Below, one piece after another: positions 37,344 to 50,956 of a DNA stretch of 64,000 bases. A model generated the notes under the pieces. That model was not told the origin of the DNA. It searched no databases and worked only from the letters and a program-made list of their open reading frames with translations. Made by a program: the position numbers and the translations under genes. Each line of letters begins with the position of its first letter. Position 1 is the first letter of the stretch. Origin of the DNA: Ecdyonurus torrentis (Eukaryota; Arthropoda; Insecta; Ephemeroptera; Heptageniidae); the NCBI GenBank assembly GCA_949318235.1, contig OX439134.1, forward strand, positions 27,222,173-27,286,172, read 5' to 3'.

Positions 37344-38431
37344 CTGAAAGTTATTTAAGTTTTTGAGTTACAATTTTTTTTATAACGTTTCATGTTTATA
37401 CACAGTAGAAAAAGTCATAAAACAGTACAAGAAATAAGAATTTTTATTGACCCATTGATTCATTGTCTTGTTGAAAGACGAGTTTTCTTTTAAATTTTTA
37501 ACATAACGCCCGTTTTTTGCTAATTTGTTATGGTAATAATTTGAATTGATTTAGTATATAATGTTATGGGATTACTTTTACGATAGTGCAATAATACAGA
37601 AGCTTAAAATGTTCATGATTAGGTATGTAATATTAGGCCTAGTAAATTTCCATTCTCTAATGTATTTATTATTAGTATTAAGTACTATCATTATTATTTA
37701 TTTATTATAATTTTTTTTCCAAAGAAGAGTGTCAAAATTACAGCTAAGTTTTTAATTTTACTTTGAGTAACGATTAAAGATATAATATTGTTTAAATATT
37801 AAGTATAATAACAAAAATGAATATTTTAAGTGTTCAATTAATTAAAAATTTTACTATATTTTTCTTGTCATAAAAAACATGTAATTTTATATGTGTTTTT
37901 TTAACTAAAATATCATAATAACAATAAAAGTAATGTATTCTTTTAAGATAAAGAATAAATTTTAAATAGTCCTTTTTAACTCTAAAATGGGTATTATGAG
38001 TTTCAAAATAAAATGCGTGATCCGTCAACATTATAATATATTTCGCATGAAAAACTGAAATAAAACTACAAATTTATTCTTCTAAAATGCAAATGAATTG
38101 TATAGTATTAAATGTGAATTCTAAGAATTAAAATAAAAAATAAGTTCTGATCATTAGCTTCGTTTTTCTTACTAAAGTTTAAATATTCATGCAATTAAAT
38201 TCTTACAAAAAGTAACATAATAATATAATTATTTTTAGCTAACGATTACAGTTAATATAAGCTAAGCCGAATTTAGATTAAAATCATTTTAGGAACCCGC
38301 ACATTTTTTTTTATAAATTAAAAGAAATGAAATTTGTACTTTAGTTTTGAAAATGTATACCTTGCAAATAAATTATCGTATTAAATACTACTAGCCCGTT
38401 TACATGGAATAAGATTTGCATCATAAAACAT
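37344..38431 (-). other. Intron sequence, part 1
   Basis: Falls between the two membrane-protein exons on the minus strand. AT-rich with no further exon seen. The intron (37344-40115) also hosts MITE-E and MITE-G copy 3. Confidence 0.6.
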
Positions 38432-38839
38432 AATGAGGAAGTTTCCATTAAGTTAAGACCCAGCTGTTTTGAGCATATTTTTAGAAAGAGTATAATCAGT
38501 AGATTCTATTGAAGTCAATATTTACCTTTTTTAATTACATTTCAGTAATTAATTCACCTCTAAAAAGTGCCCACCACGCCCCCCTAGAAGACACCTTTGT
38601 CATTTTGTCGTTTTTGCGTTCATCTTCTGCAAATTTAAACGCGCAAAATTTGCAGAAGACGAACGCAAAAATGACAAAAGAGTCTTCTAGGGGGGCGTGG
38701 TGGGCACTTTTTAGAGGTGAATTAATCACTGAAAAGTAATTAATAAAGGTAAATATTGACTTCAATAGAATCTACTGATTATACTCTTTCTAAAAATGTG
38801 CTCAAAACAGGGTCTTAACTTTATGAAAACTTCCTCATT
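38432..38839. mobile_element. MITE-E, 408-bp near-perfect foldback
   Basis: Arms of about 195 bp run from AATGAGGAAGTTT inward and are matched inverted to AAACTTCCTCATT. Both arms encode almost the same peptide on opposite strands (VINSPLKSAHHAPLED), which is a symmetry artefact. A GC-rich CTAGGGGGGCGTGGTGGGCA block is present in each arm. Possible CAT duplication outside. Single copy in this window, high arm identity, so probably young. Confidence 0.8.
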
Positions 38840-39110
38840 CATGGAGCTTATCGGTTTAGCGCGCGAGGAAATACTGGGAAAGCTAAGGGTACCCTAATTT
38901 AACATTACGCTTATGAGGAAAAACACGTTTTTTGCGATGTTTGAGAAAACTACTGCATCGATTCCGTAGATTTTTAAAAGAGAAATACAAGACATACTTT
39001 TACGTGTTTTAAGATAGAGAAATATTTTAGGAATGTTTTAAAACGATAACCTCTATTAGCATGCAATCATCATTAATAGCTACTCAACGAGGAAGACCAA
39101 AAACATTTTG
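38840..39110. other. Intron sequence, part 2
   Basis: Slightly GC-richer at 38840-38900 (GGTTTAGCGCGCGAGG). No element ends or exon identified. Confidence 0.4.
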
Positions 39111-39370
39111 AGGGGCAAAACAAGCCATCGTCCGGAATCAATTGATGTGTGATTTTGTAAATTTTGAGTTGTCATTAATTATTTTTTTACTTTTTTTAAA
39201 AAATCTCTATTATGACGTCATTTTTGTTAACTTTTGAATGCATGCTAATGCAAAAGTTACCAACCGTGACTTCATATCACTGTATTAAATAATTAATTAC
39301 AAATATTTAATGCACTAAAAAATTACAAAAACACGCATCGATCGATACAGGACGATAGTTTGTTCCAGAA
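39111..39370. mobile_element. MITE-G copy 3, diverged foldback
   Basis: Left GCCATCGTCCGGAATC and GTGTGATTTTGTAA are matched inverted by TACAAAAACACGCATCGAT and CAGGACGATAG at right. The centre carries TATGACGTCA (near 39213) and CCAACCGTGACTTCAT, as in copies 1 and 2. Confidence 0.6.
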
Positions 39371-40115
39371 TATTTAATAACAAAATTCTTGGTCTGTCTC
39401 ATTTTCATACAAATAAATTTATTGACAATTGTTCCTTGTGAATAAAAATTATATGTATATATATCGAATCTAATTTTTCTATACATGGATTTCCGTTGTA
39501 TATGAATAACTAATCATATTATTTACTTACAATATTGTTTGAATTGTGGGGGGGGGGGGAATCTCTTACAAAGTGCTATCTTGCTATCTTATATCTTTGG
39601 TATCCTGAAAGTTAGGCAACAAGCTGGTCATATCGTAATTAAAATAATTTAAATATATATATTTTTATGAGGTGTATATTTTAATATTAAAAGATTCTTA
39701 TTTATAAATAAGCATTTAAAAAAATAAATTTAAAGTTATGTTTATTTTTTATAAATAAATATTTACTCTCATGAAATAATTGTTTTTTTTTCAATTGTTT
39801 TAAATATGTAATTTTACATATTATAATATTTGAGACCTTCCCCTCCTTAAAATATATCATCTAATAAAATTAAGGTGGTATAAAAATGACACTAGTATTT
39901 TAAAAATCATATCACTCTATTTTATTTTTAAATTTGTATAGCTATAAAAAATATAACACTATCCACCATAAATTTTTAAACTCCTTATAAATAAACAGAT
40001 ATTAAATATTATTCAAAGTTTGATAGAAAAATTATTACTTTTATAACACATATATGTAAATGTCTCTTATATACAAACCAGAAAGTACATAAATATATGA
40101 AATAATATAGTATAC
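39371..40115 (-). other. Intron sequence, part 3
   Basis: AT-rich, with a G10-like run near 39548-39558. No exon seen. Confidence 0.5.
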
Positions 40116-40312
40116 CTTTATGTTGTTGATAAGCAGGTAATTGTGGTGTAAGACCTGCGTATAAGCCATCTTCAGGTGCTGATAATTTACGTCTTACTTG
40201 TACTCTTTCATCAGATAATGAAAAACTTGTTTGTTGTACAGCTTCTGAACATCTTCGTTTTTGCAAATATTTTGGAGATGGTACTCCTAACTGTTGTACT
40301 TCCATCTTAGAA
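40116..40312 (-). CDS. Upstream exon of the membrane-protein gene
   Basis: Ends at CATAAAG/GTATACT, phase 1, and joins to the exon at 37343. The left border is either an acceptor (GGCTTTCACAG/TTCTAAG, placing the start at 40312) or a transcription start. The first convincing Met is at 40305-40303 (MEVQQLGVPSPK), giving 63 codons plus one base. Features: KYLQKRRCS and VQVRRKLSAPEDG are basic/Ser motifs, and GLTPQLPAYQQHK closes the exon. No signal peptide. It would be the cytoplasmic N-terminal region if Met is the start; the open frame extends upstream to about 40365, so the true start is uncertain. Confidence 0.65.
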
Positions 40313-40924
40313 CTGTGAAAGCCACATATTGTTCGCATAGTATACTTTAAAAGATGACACTTAGTTTATTTGTTAATCTATTCTCGTACATCCTCTTTCT
40401 TTTTTTTTCTTTTCGTTTCTTTTTAAGTTTTTTTTTTGTTATAATATATTTATATATTTTAACGTGTTATATTATAAACTGCATAAGTTTGTCACTTTAC
40501 TAATATCAACCTGTGTGTGTGTGTGTTGTTTTTATAAAATACAACTTTTATGTTTTGATTATTATTTTTATAACAATAATATTTTTTTATCTATATTTAG
40601 ATTATATATGTAACCTAGTTTTTTTTAGTGATTTTTATTAAAAAAAATAGATTCTGTTTTCTGATAGGTAAATTTTATGACGAGCAATTAAGAGATTAAA
40701 ATATAAGAGAAAATAACAGGATAGCGTGTGTGTTTGTCAACATTTTAAGATAAATTTATATCTATCATTATTATTTCAACATGAACTTTTTAATGCACTT
40801 CACTCTATTAAAAAAATAATAATAATAATAATTGGAGTTATCGATGCTTTTTTTAATGACGTATAAATGCAGCTAGTGTCACTACATTTAAAATTTTCGG
40901 ACTCAACTTACAAGTTGCTTTCTT

Positions 40925-40959
<35 letters not shown>

Positions 40960-41004
40960 CCCTGAAATCATAAGGGATAGAAAATTGCGTTTTTGTATTC
41001 CTCA
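40313..41004. other. AT-rich DNA with long poly-A tract
   Basis: A run of about 32 A at 40926-40957 and a short (GT)n at 40512-40525. Upstream promoter or exons of the gene may lie here, but no clear signal was identified. Confidence 0.4.
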
Positions 41005-41485
41005 CTGCCAGTAATAGAAGACTTGCAAAAAAGTAGGTTCAGTGATAAAAACAAACTCACAGCCCAACAGTACCAGCAGACGACTTTCTTTTCCTGTCTT
41101 AATTTAACACGCTTGCTTATGGGACAATAAAGCAGCTATAACTGGAGTTAGAATTATTGTTTGGAACTGAATTTTTTACTTTAGCTTGCTTACTTTTGTT
41201 TTCTTGGATTTCAATCAATTTGGTTACAATTTTTTCATCCAATTGACTTGAAATCCAAGAAAGTAAAAGCTATAAGGCTCAGTAAGCTACAGTAACAATT
41301 TCAGCTCCGAGAAATAATTCTAACTCAAGTTATAGCTGCTACATTGCCTCATAAGTCATAAGAAAGCATGCTAAATCAAGACAGGAACACAAAGTCATAT
41401 GCTAGAAGTGTGTTAGTATTGTTGGGCTGTGAGTTGTCGTATTTTCTCACTAAACCTACTTTTGCAACGTCTTTGATTGGCTAGC
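41005..41485. mobile_element. MITE-J, ~480-bp foldback
   Basis: Arms share, inverted, TTGCAAAA.AAGTAGGTT, ACTCACAGCCCAACA, AGACAGGAA, AGCAGCTATAACT and TTGGATTTCAA. The spacer near 41222-41246 is TTGGTTACAATTTTTTCATC. Only one copy was seen, with arms diverged by scattered mismatches. Confidence 0.65.
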
Positions 41486-42080
41486 ACGCACTATTGATAA
41501 GTCACATTGCATTATTAAAATTACAATAACACGTATAGTTAAATCAGTAATTACAAAACTAGCAAATAATCAATATTACAGGTCTGTATTACGTAAAAAA
41601 AAATCACCTTTACAATTTCCAATGTCTAATTAATTAATCAATTGATAAATTATCTTGTTTTTCTGTTTTTACTTAATTTATACATCGTAGCTAAGAAATG
41701 TAATGTTTCGAGTGGAAACTACGTGGACTTAAATTAAGTAAAAAAGTAGAAATTAAAAGTATTAAAATTAAAGATCGTATCATAAAACGATAAATTTTAA
41801 TTGTTAATTAAAGTTTTTAGGTTAGTTTTTATTAGGAAATTAGTATTTTAATTTATAATGTTGTAATTTATGCCTGTATTTATGGCTTTTTTTTACTTTT
41901 AAATTAAACGTGACTTTAATAGTAATTAGTTATAACAAAACAAAAAGTGAAGTCACGCAAATGTCTCTGTATCTCTGTCTCTGTCTCTCCTTCTGTTGCA
42001 TGTAATCGGATAACAGTAAAAAAAAAATGCAATAATACATTTTAGCGAAAGGAAATAAATAAAATGCAAAATTATCAAAT
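41486..42080. other. AT-rich DNA, nothing recognised
   Basis: No exon or element supported. Confidence 0.45.
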
Positions 42081-42415
<335 letters not shown>

Positions 42416-43070
42416 ATTTTATCATTCAAGCAAATATTCGAGCATTTTTTTGTTTAAAAATTATTTGCCAGGTGCAAGTTAATGTGAGTCGTACTTCATA
42501 AATTAATGCATTCCTGCATACTGCATACCATATGGCGGATATCACATGATGTTTGACAAAGCAAACACAAAAGAATCAAATTAACATCCTTATAGCTGCT
42601 ATGAACTATCTTAATGAGCGTATATACATCCTGGTACATTTTATCATTATTTTATTCATACACCTTGCAAAAATATACTTTGGAAATATTATAAAATATG
42701 TCAAGAAAATTATATGAAAAGTCATTTATACTTTTTCTATATTTTTTGTACCTATGTTTAAAATATTAACTATACATATTAACTTAAAAAAATAAGTATT
42801 AAAACGTTTAAAAAAAAAATGAGGTAATAGAAAACGATTGTATAGTAGAAAAGCATCAGTGAATATGGTTTAAAAAGCAAATATTTTTGGTAGATATTAT
42901 GTATTAAACCGTTAACTTCTATAATACCCAATCTTCAAACTTTTTCTCGAAAGTTCCATCTGCAATTCTTAGGTTAATGGAAGCGTAGTGTTTTTGTGAT
43001 TACATAGAATATTTTTAAGCTAATGCCATTTAACCTACCTCTGGTACTGCTGAATTAGAAGGGGGGAAAA
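42416..43070. other. AT-rich DNA, nothing recognised
   Basis: No exon or element supported. Confidence 0.45.
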
Positions 43071-43360
43071 GGAGGGGGGTAATTTTATTTCATATTCTAA
43101 AAAAGGAAACTGTCCTGAATTGATTATCATGTGAATTTCTAAATTTTCAGTTCATTTTGGATTTTGAATTAATTTTTAAAAACGTAAAATGACGTCACGG
43201 GCAGCATTTGGGCAATGGAAAAAAATTACCGACCGTGACGTCATTTCGCGACTTTAAAAAATTTACTAAAGATATTTAATGAGCTCAAACATAATAAATT
43301 TGCATATGTATCAAGTTAGGACGATATCCTCTTTTAGAATATGCAGTAAAATTATGCCCT
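43071..43360. mobile_element. MITE-G copy 2, foldback element
   Basis: Left GGTAATTTTATTTCATATTC is matched inverted by GAATATGCAGTAAAATTATG at right. Two TGACGTCA octamers, near 43190 and 43238, face each other across the centre. Confidence 0.65.
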
Positions 43361-44593
43361 AAAATTGTTAAGTCTTCCTCTTTGTCCTCTCATATACATA
43401 TATTTGTATACATATATGTATATACATACATACATATATACATATTTGTATTATACAAATAAATAGTATTTGTTTTAATAAAGTATAAATGCAAGTAAAT
43501 AAAGTTAATTTAAAAAATAAGTTTTAATATAATATTATACTTCTAATGGTTCAATTATCTTATAAATTATGTATTATATGTAACTAATATAAGTTACAGA
43601 AATTAAAATATACTGTAATTAGAATTACTCTGGCAAATTTTTCTGTAATGTCAGCGAGGACCACGCTAGTGGGCTTTTATGTGTATTTTATTATTATTAT
43701 ACACAGTGACTCATTAGAACGTTCTACAGAATACAGATACAGAAACGAGAGAGAGAGAGAGAATTTTTTTTTAAAATGAGTGAATTTACCAACGATTTTC
43801 AAAATATTGTCCTTTGAAAATTAAATAAATATAGCACTATAAATAATAAATTTCTTGTAACTTCTACGTTTCATCTAAATATTTTACAATTAAATTGATT
43901 AATTTTCTATACACTTAAGTAATTAATTCAACCAATATAATTTACAAAATCTTAAGTAGGTCATATTAAAGTAATCTCTCTCTATTTTTTTTATTGTTTA
44001 ATCATTTTACTATAATCATTTTATTATTTTCCTTTCTACTAAGGGTTAAATCATTACTGTTTGTTGGTAGTTTGTATACATACACATATAATACCATAGC
44101 TAGACATTCTAAATAAAACCTAAAGTAATAAAACGTGATTTTATGTCTACGTAATAAATTTACAGATTTAATCACGTTCATAAATTTTATTGTTATCAAA
44201 GAAATAAAATCTCAAGTACTTTATACATTATAGGGAGCAATACATAGTGCAATTGTAAACTGTGACATATATTATGCAACTATATACATACAGTGGTAAA
44301 AATCAATAAAGAAAACAAAATATTAGTATGCATACGAAGAAAATTAGGTCAGTTTATAATTTGTGAGTGTGAAATTACTTTTAGTTTCGTAAAGAAAGTC
44401 ATTTGCAATTTCTTTTGTTTATAATAACAATTTTCAATGCTTTATAAATTTGTGATAAACACCGTCTAAGCTTTTTTTTTTTTTTTTCAAACGTATACAC
44501 GTTATACACGTATAATTACTTTTTTTATATGTTTGATCCAAATATGATTTTACATTTTGTTGGTTCTTTATTTTTACGAGTAGAATTATTTAT
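43361..44593. other. AT-rich DNA, nothing recognised
   Basis: Includes alternating ATAC/ATAT tracts near 43390-43450 and a short (GA)n at 43747-43763. A TTT run lies near 44470-44487. Confidence 0.45.
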
Positions 44594-44919
44594 TTAAGGG
44601 AGTAGGGGACCGACGTCGGCCATTAGACTCAAACTTTTCTCGTCAAAAAAATCTGAAATTTTGCGCAATGGTACTTCAGCTTGAGACAATTTCAAATATA
44701 TAAAAATTTTGGTGGGGTCACCGTACAAATTAATTTTATTTGATTTTTTTAAAATTTTAAGCCCATTAGGTTCAATGTTAATTTCAATATTTTTTCTTTT
44801 TTTCGGGACGATCAAATAACACCTTGAAATTTTTATCACGGCTAGGTGTGACCCTTAGCTACGCAATGACACCAAATTTAGACCCAAAACACTTCTAGTT
44901 CGGTACCCTACTCCCTTAA
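44594..44919 (+). mobile_element. MITE-D copy 2
   Basis: TTAAGGGAGTAGGGGACCGA at left, CGGTACCCTACTCCCTTAA at right, about 326 bp, collinear with copy 1 at 17141 including GGGGTCACCGTACAAATT and ATCACGGCTAGGTGTGACCC. The 81-codon minus-strand frame inside is not conserved in copy 1 and is not a gene. Confidence 0.9.
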
Positions 44920-45022
44920 TGTTATTATTATTTCATAAGGATACTGTATCCACACTTTTTTTAAATGAAATATTTGTGAGACTATGTGAGGCTATCTGAA
45001 TGATGATCTACAATGATTTAAC

Positions 45023-46111
<1,089 letters not shown>

Positions 46112-46440
46112 TTAAAGGCATAGAAAACATGAAATAACATGTTCTTTTTAATCATTAAACACAAAATGGGATCTACAAAACTGATGACAATTTTTACCAG
46201 AATGCAAATGTGGCTTCACAAGAGAGCGTGAAAAAATTGTAAAGTATGCAATTGGCGTAAATATTTCTGTTTATGACGTCAAAAACACGCAAAAACTAGA
46301 ATAAAAATGTTGTGCGGGTTGCATAAATTGAAATGTTCTGATACTGCTACGGAGCTACAGTTGCGTTTTGAGACCAATTAAATCCCATCATGTGTTTTGT
46401 GATGTAAATGATAATATTTTCATGTTATCTATACCTTTAA
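46112..46440 (-). mobile_element. MITE-A copy 13, variant termini
   Basis: Ends TTAAAGGCATAGAAAACATG and CATGTTATCTATACCTTTAA, like copy 7, so it may belong to the same subfamily. TGACGTCA near 46274 is retained. Confidence 0.92.
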
Positions 46441-46745
46441 GATTATACCCATTATATTATTATGGGCTATACATTATAAATAAAAAAAAAATTCAATTTA
46501 AAATTTATACTTTTTTAAATATAAATAAATAAACAACTAAAAGACAATTTTTCGGTTACTTTGCGTAATATTTATAGTAGGGCTATTAATTAATTTTTAT
46601 ATGAATGAATATAAGAAGCTCTTTGAATGAGCTAATTATAGTAGAGAGTGAAGTCAAAAATACTATACAATTTTGGTTGTCTTCCAAACAGCGTTGCTCA
46701 TAAAACAGTGAACTTGATATTTTTCTGCATTTTTTTTATCAAATA
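46441..46745. other. AT-rich DNA, nothing recognised
   Basis: No exon or element supported. Confidence 0.45.
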
Positions 46746-46970
46746 TACACGGAAAAAAATTCTTAATTTATGCTATTTGAATAATCATTATATTATAGAG
46801 CAATAATGCTACTATTTTAAAATAGCAAAAGTAATTATATTGAACATTATAACTATTAAGATAAATATAGTATGATCGCTAAAATAAAATATAACATAAA
46901 TTATATTGTCATGAATAAATGTTGTAGCATAATGAGCCAGCATAAATATTATATGTTTTTTTTCCGTGTA
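46746..46970. mobile_element. MITE-M copy 2 (mariner-like TA ends)
   Basis: TACACGGAAAAAAAT at left and TTTTTTTCCGTGTA at right give a good terminal inverted repeat with TA outermost. The interior shares AGCATAATGAGCCAGCATAA-type words with copies 4 and 5. Confidence 0.7.
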
Positions 46971-47310
46971 GAAAGAATGAAGTAATGTTTACATATGGCA
47001 AAAAATATATATTTTATTTTGTTTGTAAATTCGTTTTTGGCAAGAGATATTGTGCGATGAATCCAAGAATTCTTCTTTATACATTCATATAAAATTTTCA
47101 TTTAAATTATTAAAGATTGTGTAAATAAAGACTTACAGAAATACAATTTTACTGTTTCTAATATTTGTTTCTTCGTAAATGTTTATTTCCTGTATTTAAA
47201 ATTAAGTTTTGAATTTTAAAATTTATTTTTACCATTTATTTTATGAAATAAATTATAACTAAAGTGTTCATATTGTTTTCATAATTATATAGTTTTCATA
47301 TATTTTATTG
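46971..47310. other. AT-rich DNA, nothing recognised
   Basis: No exon or element supported. Confidence 0.45.
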
Positions 47311-47653
47311 TTAAAGCCATAGACCACATAAAACAACATGTGCTTTTTAATGAATAAACACGAAATGGGATCTTCAAAACTGTTGACAATTTTTACCAGA
47401 CTGTTAATGTAGCCCCACGAGAGAGCGTGAAAAAACTGTAAAGTATGCAATTTGCGTGACAATTCATGTTTATGACGTCAGAAACATGCAAAAAGTAGTA
47501 TGAAAATGTTGGGCAGGTTGCACAAATCGAAATTTTTGATCACAGCTACGGGCCTATTGTTGGGTTTTGAGACATACTTATGTTATTTATGTAAATTCCA
47601 TCAAGTGTTTTGTGATATAAATGCTTATGTTTTTCTCTGGTCTATTCCTTTAA
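47311..47653 (-). mobile_element. MITE-A copy 14
   Basis: TTAA-flanked 343 bp, all landmarks present, TGACGTCA near 47470, ends CTGGTCTATTCCTTTAA. Confidence 0.96.
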
Positions 47654-48032
47654 TATAAGAAAACTTTTATCTATATATTAAGCTATAATTTTTCATTTTC
47701 GTATATTAAAATAATCTGAAACAACTTAACTTTATTAAAACTAATATTTATAAAACTTTATAATTTACCCATTACTTTAAATATACTGTAGTATGAAGTT
47801 CAAAAAGTTACATAAAGAAGAAAATATTTTTTTATGTAACTTTTTATGATTTTTTTTTTATCATAACCAGTATAAAACTATATAATATTAAATGAAGTTA
47901 AAGTTGACTTAATGAGCGTACAGTAATTTAGTATCTCCCTTTACGGAACAATAATAATAATAATACGAGTATAATAAAAAAGCTAGCTAGCTATGAATCC
48001 AAAAATTCTTAAAAATAGCAATTTGATACTTT
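47654..48032. other. AT-rich DNA with small inverted repeat
   Basis: AAAAGTTACATAAA near 47803 is repeated inverted as TTTATGTAACTTTTTATG near 47830. Too short to call an element. Confidence 0.45.
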
Positions 48033-48366
48033 TTAAAGTCATAGACCACATAACACTGCATGTTCTTTTTAATTATCAAACACAAAATGGGATCTACTAA
48101 ACTGATGACAATTTTTACCAGAATATAAATGTAGCCCCACAAGAGAGCGTTAAAAACTGTAAAGTAAGCAATTTGCCAGAATATTTCTGTTTATGACGTT
48201 AGAAACAGACAACATTAGTATAAAAATGTTGTGCGGTTTGCATAAATCAAAATTTTCTGATATGACGCTACAGTTGGTTTTTCAGACCAACAAATGTTAT
48301 TTATATAAGTCCCATGAAGTTTTTTGTGATATAAATGTTATTGTTTTCTTCTATACTCAAATCTAA
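48033..48366 (-). mobile_element. MITE-A copy 15, right end eroded
   Basis: TTAAAGTCATAGACCACAT at left. The right end (TTCTATACTCAAATCTAAAG) is no longer a clean terminus. The CRE core is changed to TATGACGTTAGAAACAG. Confidence 0.88.
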
Positions 48367-48895
48367 AGTTTAAAAAATATATAATATACAAATATATAGA
48401 TTTTCTTTTTATTTATAATTCTTTTTTCTTTCTTCATTATCATGCTAATTAATGTACCTTAATAAAAAAAAAATAAATAAAAAATAGAATAAGTTTAGGT
48501 ACATTAGAGTGCTAAAATTGATGTAACTTTTGTTTATCTTATTTATAATAATAAAAAAAATACATTAAAAAGTTTGTCCATTAAAATTTCAATTATATCT
48601 CCGAAGTTATAGTGCAAAGTTACCTTGATTATTCGAGTTAATTTTTGTACTTGGACTTTCAACAGAATTGTTAACTACTTTATACCTTTTTTCTTGTAAG
48701 GTGTTTTAAATTATAAAATACTCTCCATGGGGCAGAATTTTTTCTTTTACGTACGGTAGCAGTCTTGAAGGATCTTTCCTTCTAGCAGTAATAACATAAA
48801 TATAATGTTTTTCATAATGTTTTATCAGTCATATTTGTGACTTATATTTTCTAATAATTTGAAGAATTTGATGATACATTTCGTATCTAATTTAA
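48367..48895. other. AT-rich DNA, nothing recognised
   Basis: TTAATGTACCTTAAT near 48450 and TTAGGTACATTAG near 48495 are loosely inverted. No other structure. Confidence 0.45.
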
Positions 48896-49236
48896 CCGAG
48901 CACTGTGGTCTAGTGGATGCGTGTCTGACTCGTCAGCGAAGGGTCACGGGTTCGATTCCCGGCAGTGGCAAAGTTTATCAGTAAGCTTTGTCCACAGTGC
49001 ATTCGGGAGGTAGAAGGGATATCTCAGGGAATTTCTCTACCGACTTCCTGACCGAGGTTTCCATGGTTTCCTCGGTATGTAAAGGCGAATGCCGGGAAGA
49101 ATTTGCCAGGCCATGGCCGACCCGCCATGGAAGGGTTTCGGAAGTCTCGGGAATGTAAATTCAGTATAAATGCAATGTAAATATGTAAATAACTAGCATA
49201 AGTTGTACCTCGCCTAGAGGTTTGATGGAAAAAAAA
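48896..49236 (+). mobile_element. tRNA-derived SINE
   Basis: The head (48904-48969) has a Pol III A box (GTGGTCTAGTGG) and B box (GGGTTCGATTCC) at tRNA spacing, with a TGACTCGTCA anticodon-stem-like segment. The body includes CATGGTTTCCTCGGTATG, GGCGAATGCCGGGAAG and GCCAGGCCATGGC. It ends CGCCTAGAGGTTTGATGG followed by a short A run. It is not a functional tRNA gene, because the acceptor stem does not pair. Confidence 0.8.
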
Positions 49237-49251
49237 TCTGAAAGTTAACTT

Positions 49252-49513
49252 AATCACGGGAAAAAATTACTGCGTACCCATGGCACAAATCCTGTGTTTT
49301 GCAATATGTACATATTAATTTGGAACAGGTAGTAATAAACTACTATATCACCTATAAGTGAGTTACACCTTTACCTCCATTAGGTATTATTGTACTTTAG
49401 TACGAGTAGTATAACAATACCTGTTCTAGGCTAGTGTCTACCTATTGCAATTTACAAGAATTATATACCTGCCTTTAGTATACTAATTACTAAAGTAATT
49501 TTTGTCTATGATG
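49252..49513. mobile_element. MITE-M copy 3, degenerate
   Basis: Left CACGGGAAAAAATTACT, right AAAGTAATTTTTGTCTATG. The interior repeats GGTAGTAATAAACTACTAT, TAGGTATTATTGTACT and CTACCTATTGCAATTTAC, as in copy 1 at 6123. Confidence 0.55.
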
Positions 49514-50956
49514 AATAATTTAATTACAATTTTTCATCATTATTTCTGTATCTATAATACAAACAAACAAAACAAACAAACAAAATATATAATATATAAA
49601 TTATACATACATATACATATATGTAAAGTTTAGTTTTAATATTTCTGTTTCATTCCAAATACATATTTATTATATAATCAATAAAATTTAGTATTTTAAT
49701 ACGGCAAAAAAAAAAACTTCCTTTTTTCCTTCATATTTTTAAAATTTAAAATATGAAGAAGAAAAAAAAGTGGGTAATAAAAAATGTATTTCCTTAAAAT
49801 AAGCTTTCAACTAAATGTTACATAAAAAAAAAAGTTTTAAAAAAAGTTTAAAATTTAAAGCTTATAAAAAAGTTTGTACGAAATACAGAAACGAAATACT
49901 AATGAACCAACTCGGGTCACATATTGATTTAATAATAATAATAATAACAACAACAAAACTTACACGGGTATTAATTAATTATGTCATCAACCGTCTCTAC
50001 GTACGGTTAATTGAATTATTTAATATATGCCTACAGGTTATTAATATTTATGTTTGATGATATAACTGTGTTAATATGAAAAGGAAGGATTATAATTACT
50101 ATTTTTATAACAAACGCGTGATTAAAAACTATAGGGATAACTTTATATAAAGTTTTATTTTGATAAAATTTCTTTTTTAACTTTTTTTTATTATTATTAA
50201 AAAACTGTAATGGATTTAAAATGATGATAAAAAAAACTTTGTTAAAATTAATGATTCGTGAAATTAATGTGAATTGTGGTAGAATGTGATATAGCTTATT
50301 ATTATTAGCATCATGGTGTCATAATTATAATAATAGTATGAGTTGTATAAACTGTGCTACACGTGGGGAATATATAACTTTTGCAAAGGACACTACAGTA
50401 TAATAATATAATAATAATAATAATTAACGGCTTTTTTATTGGGCGAAATCAGGCGTACAACCTCTCAATTTAACCCAACTGTTTAACAGTACAATCAGTT
50501 ACAATTTTTGTTAGTATAACATCAACATATAGCATGAAAATTAAATTAATAATTTATTTGATAAATTTTAATTAAAATTGTTAATTTAATAACTAAAAAT
50601 TTAAAATTTAAGTTAAGTTTCCTTTCACTTAAATTTATATAGTTGAGAATATATATATACACTTAAAATTTTTGTTAGTAGATATGAAAATTAGTAATAA
50701 ATAACAGTGAATAATAATAATTGAGAAATAAGTAATGTACTGTAATTTTATATTTCCACAACAAATATATTTTATTGTAGAGATGTAGGTTTTCACGGTT
50801 CGATAAATGGTGTGAGACATTGCTAGTGTCGTAGGCTCTATTTTATTGTTGAGTAATTATATTATAATTGTTGTACATTTTTTAGACTTTGGGTTGTAAG
50901 ACATATTTATCAATGGCAAGAAAACATCTTGAATGATGCTAATTTGCATATTTATG
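49514..50956. other. AT-rich DNA, no supported gene
   Basis: Includes CAAA- and AAT-type short repeats. An 80-codon frame at 49815-50057 contains VCTKYRNEILMNQLGSHIDL but is otherwise Ile/Lys-biased with no domain. I leave it uncalled. Confidence 0.4.

Noticed and set aside
38509..38765. Two 76-codon frames on opposite strands with nearly identical peptides
   Set aside because: They are the two arms of the MITE-E palindrome, so the duplication of sequence is symmetry and not coding conservation.
44594..44839. 81-codon minus-strand frame
   Set aside because: Lies inside MITE-D copy 2 and is not open in MITE-D copy 1.
48904..48969. tRNA gene
   Set aside because: A and B boxes are present, but the ends do not form an acceptor stem and the sequence runs on into a SINE body.
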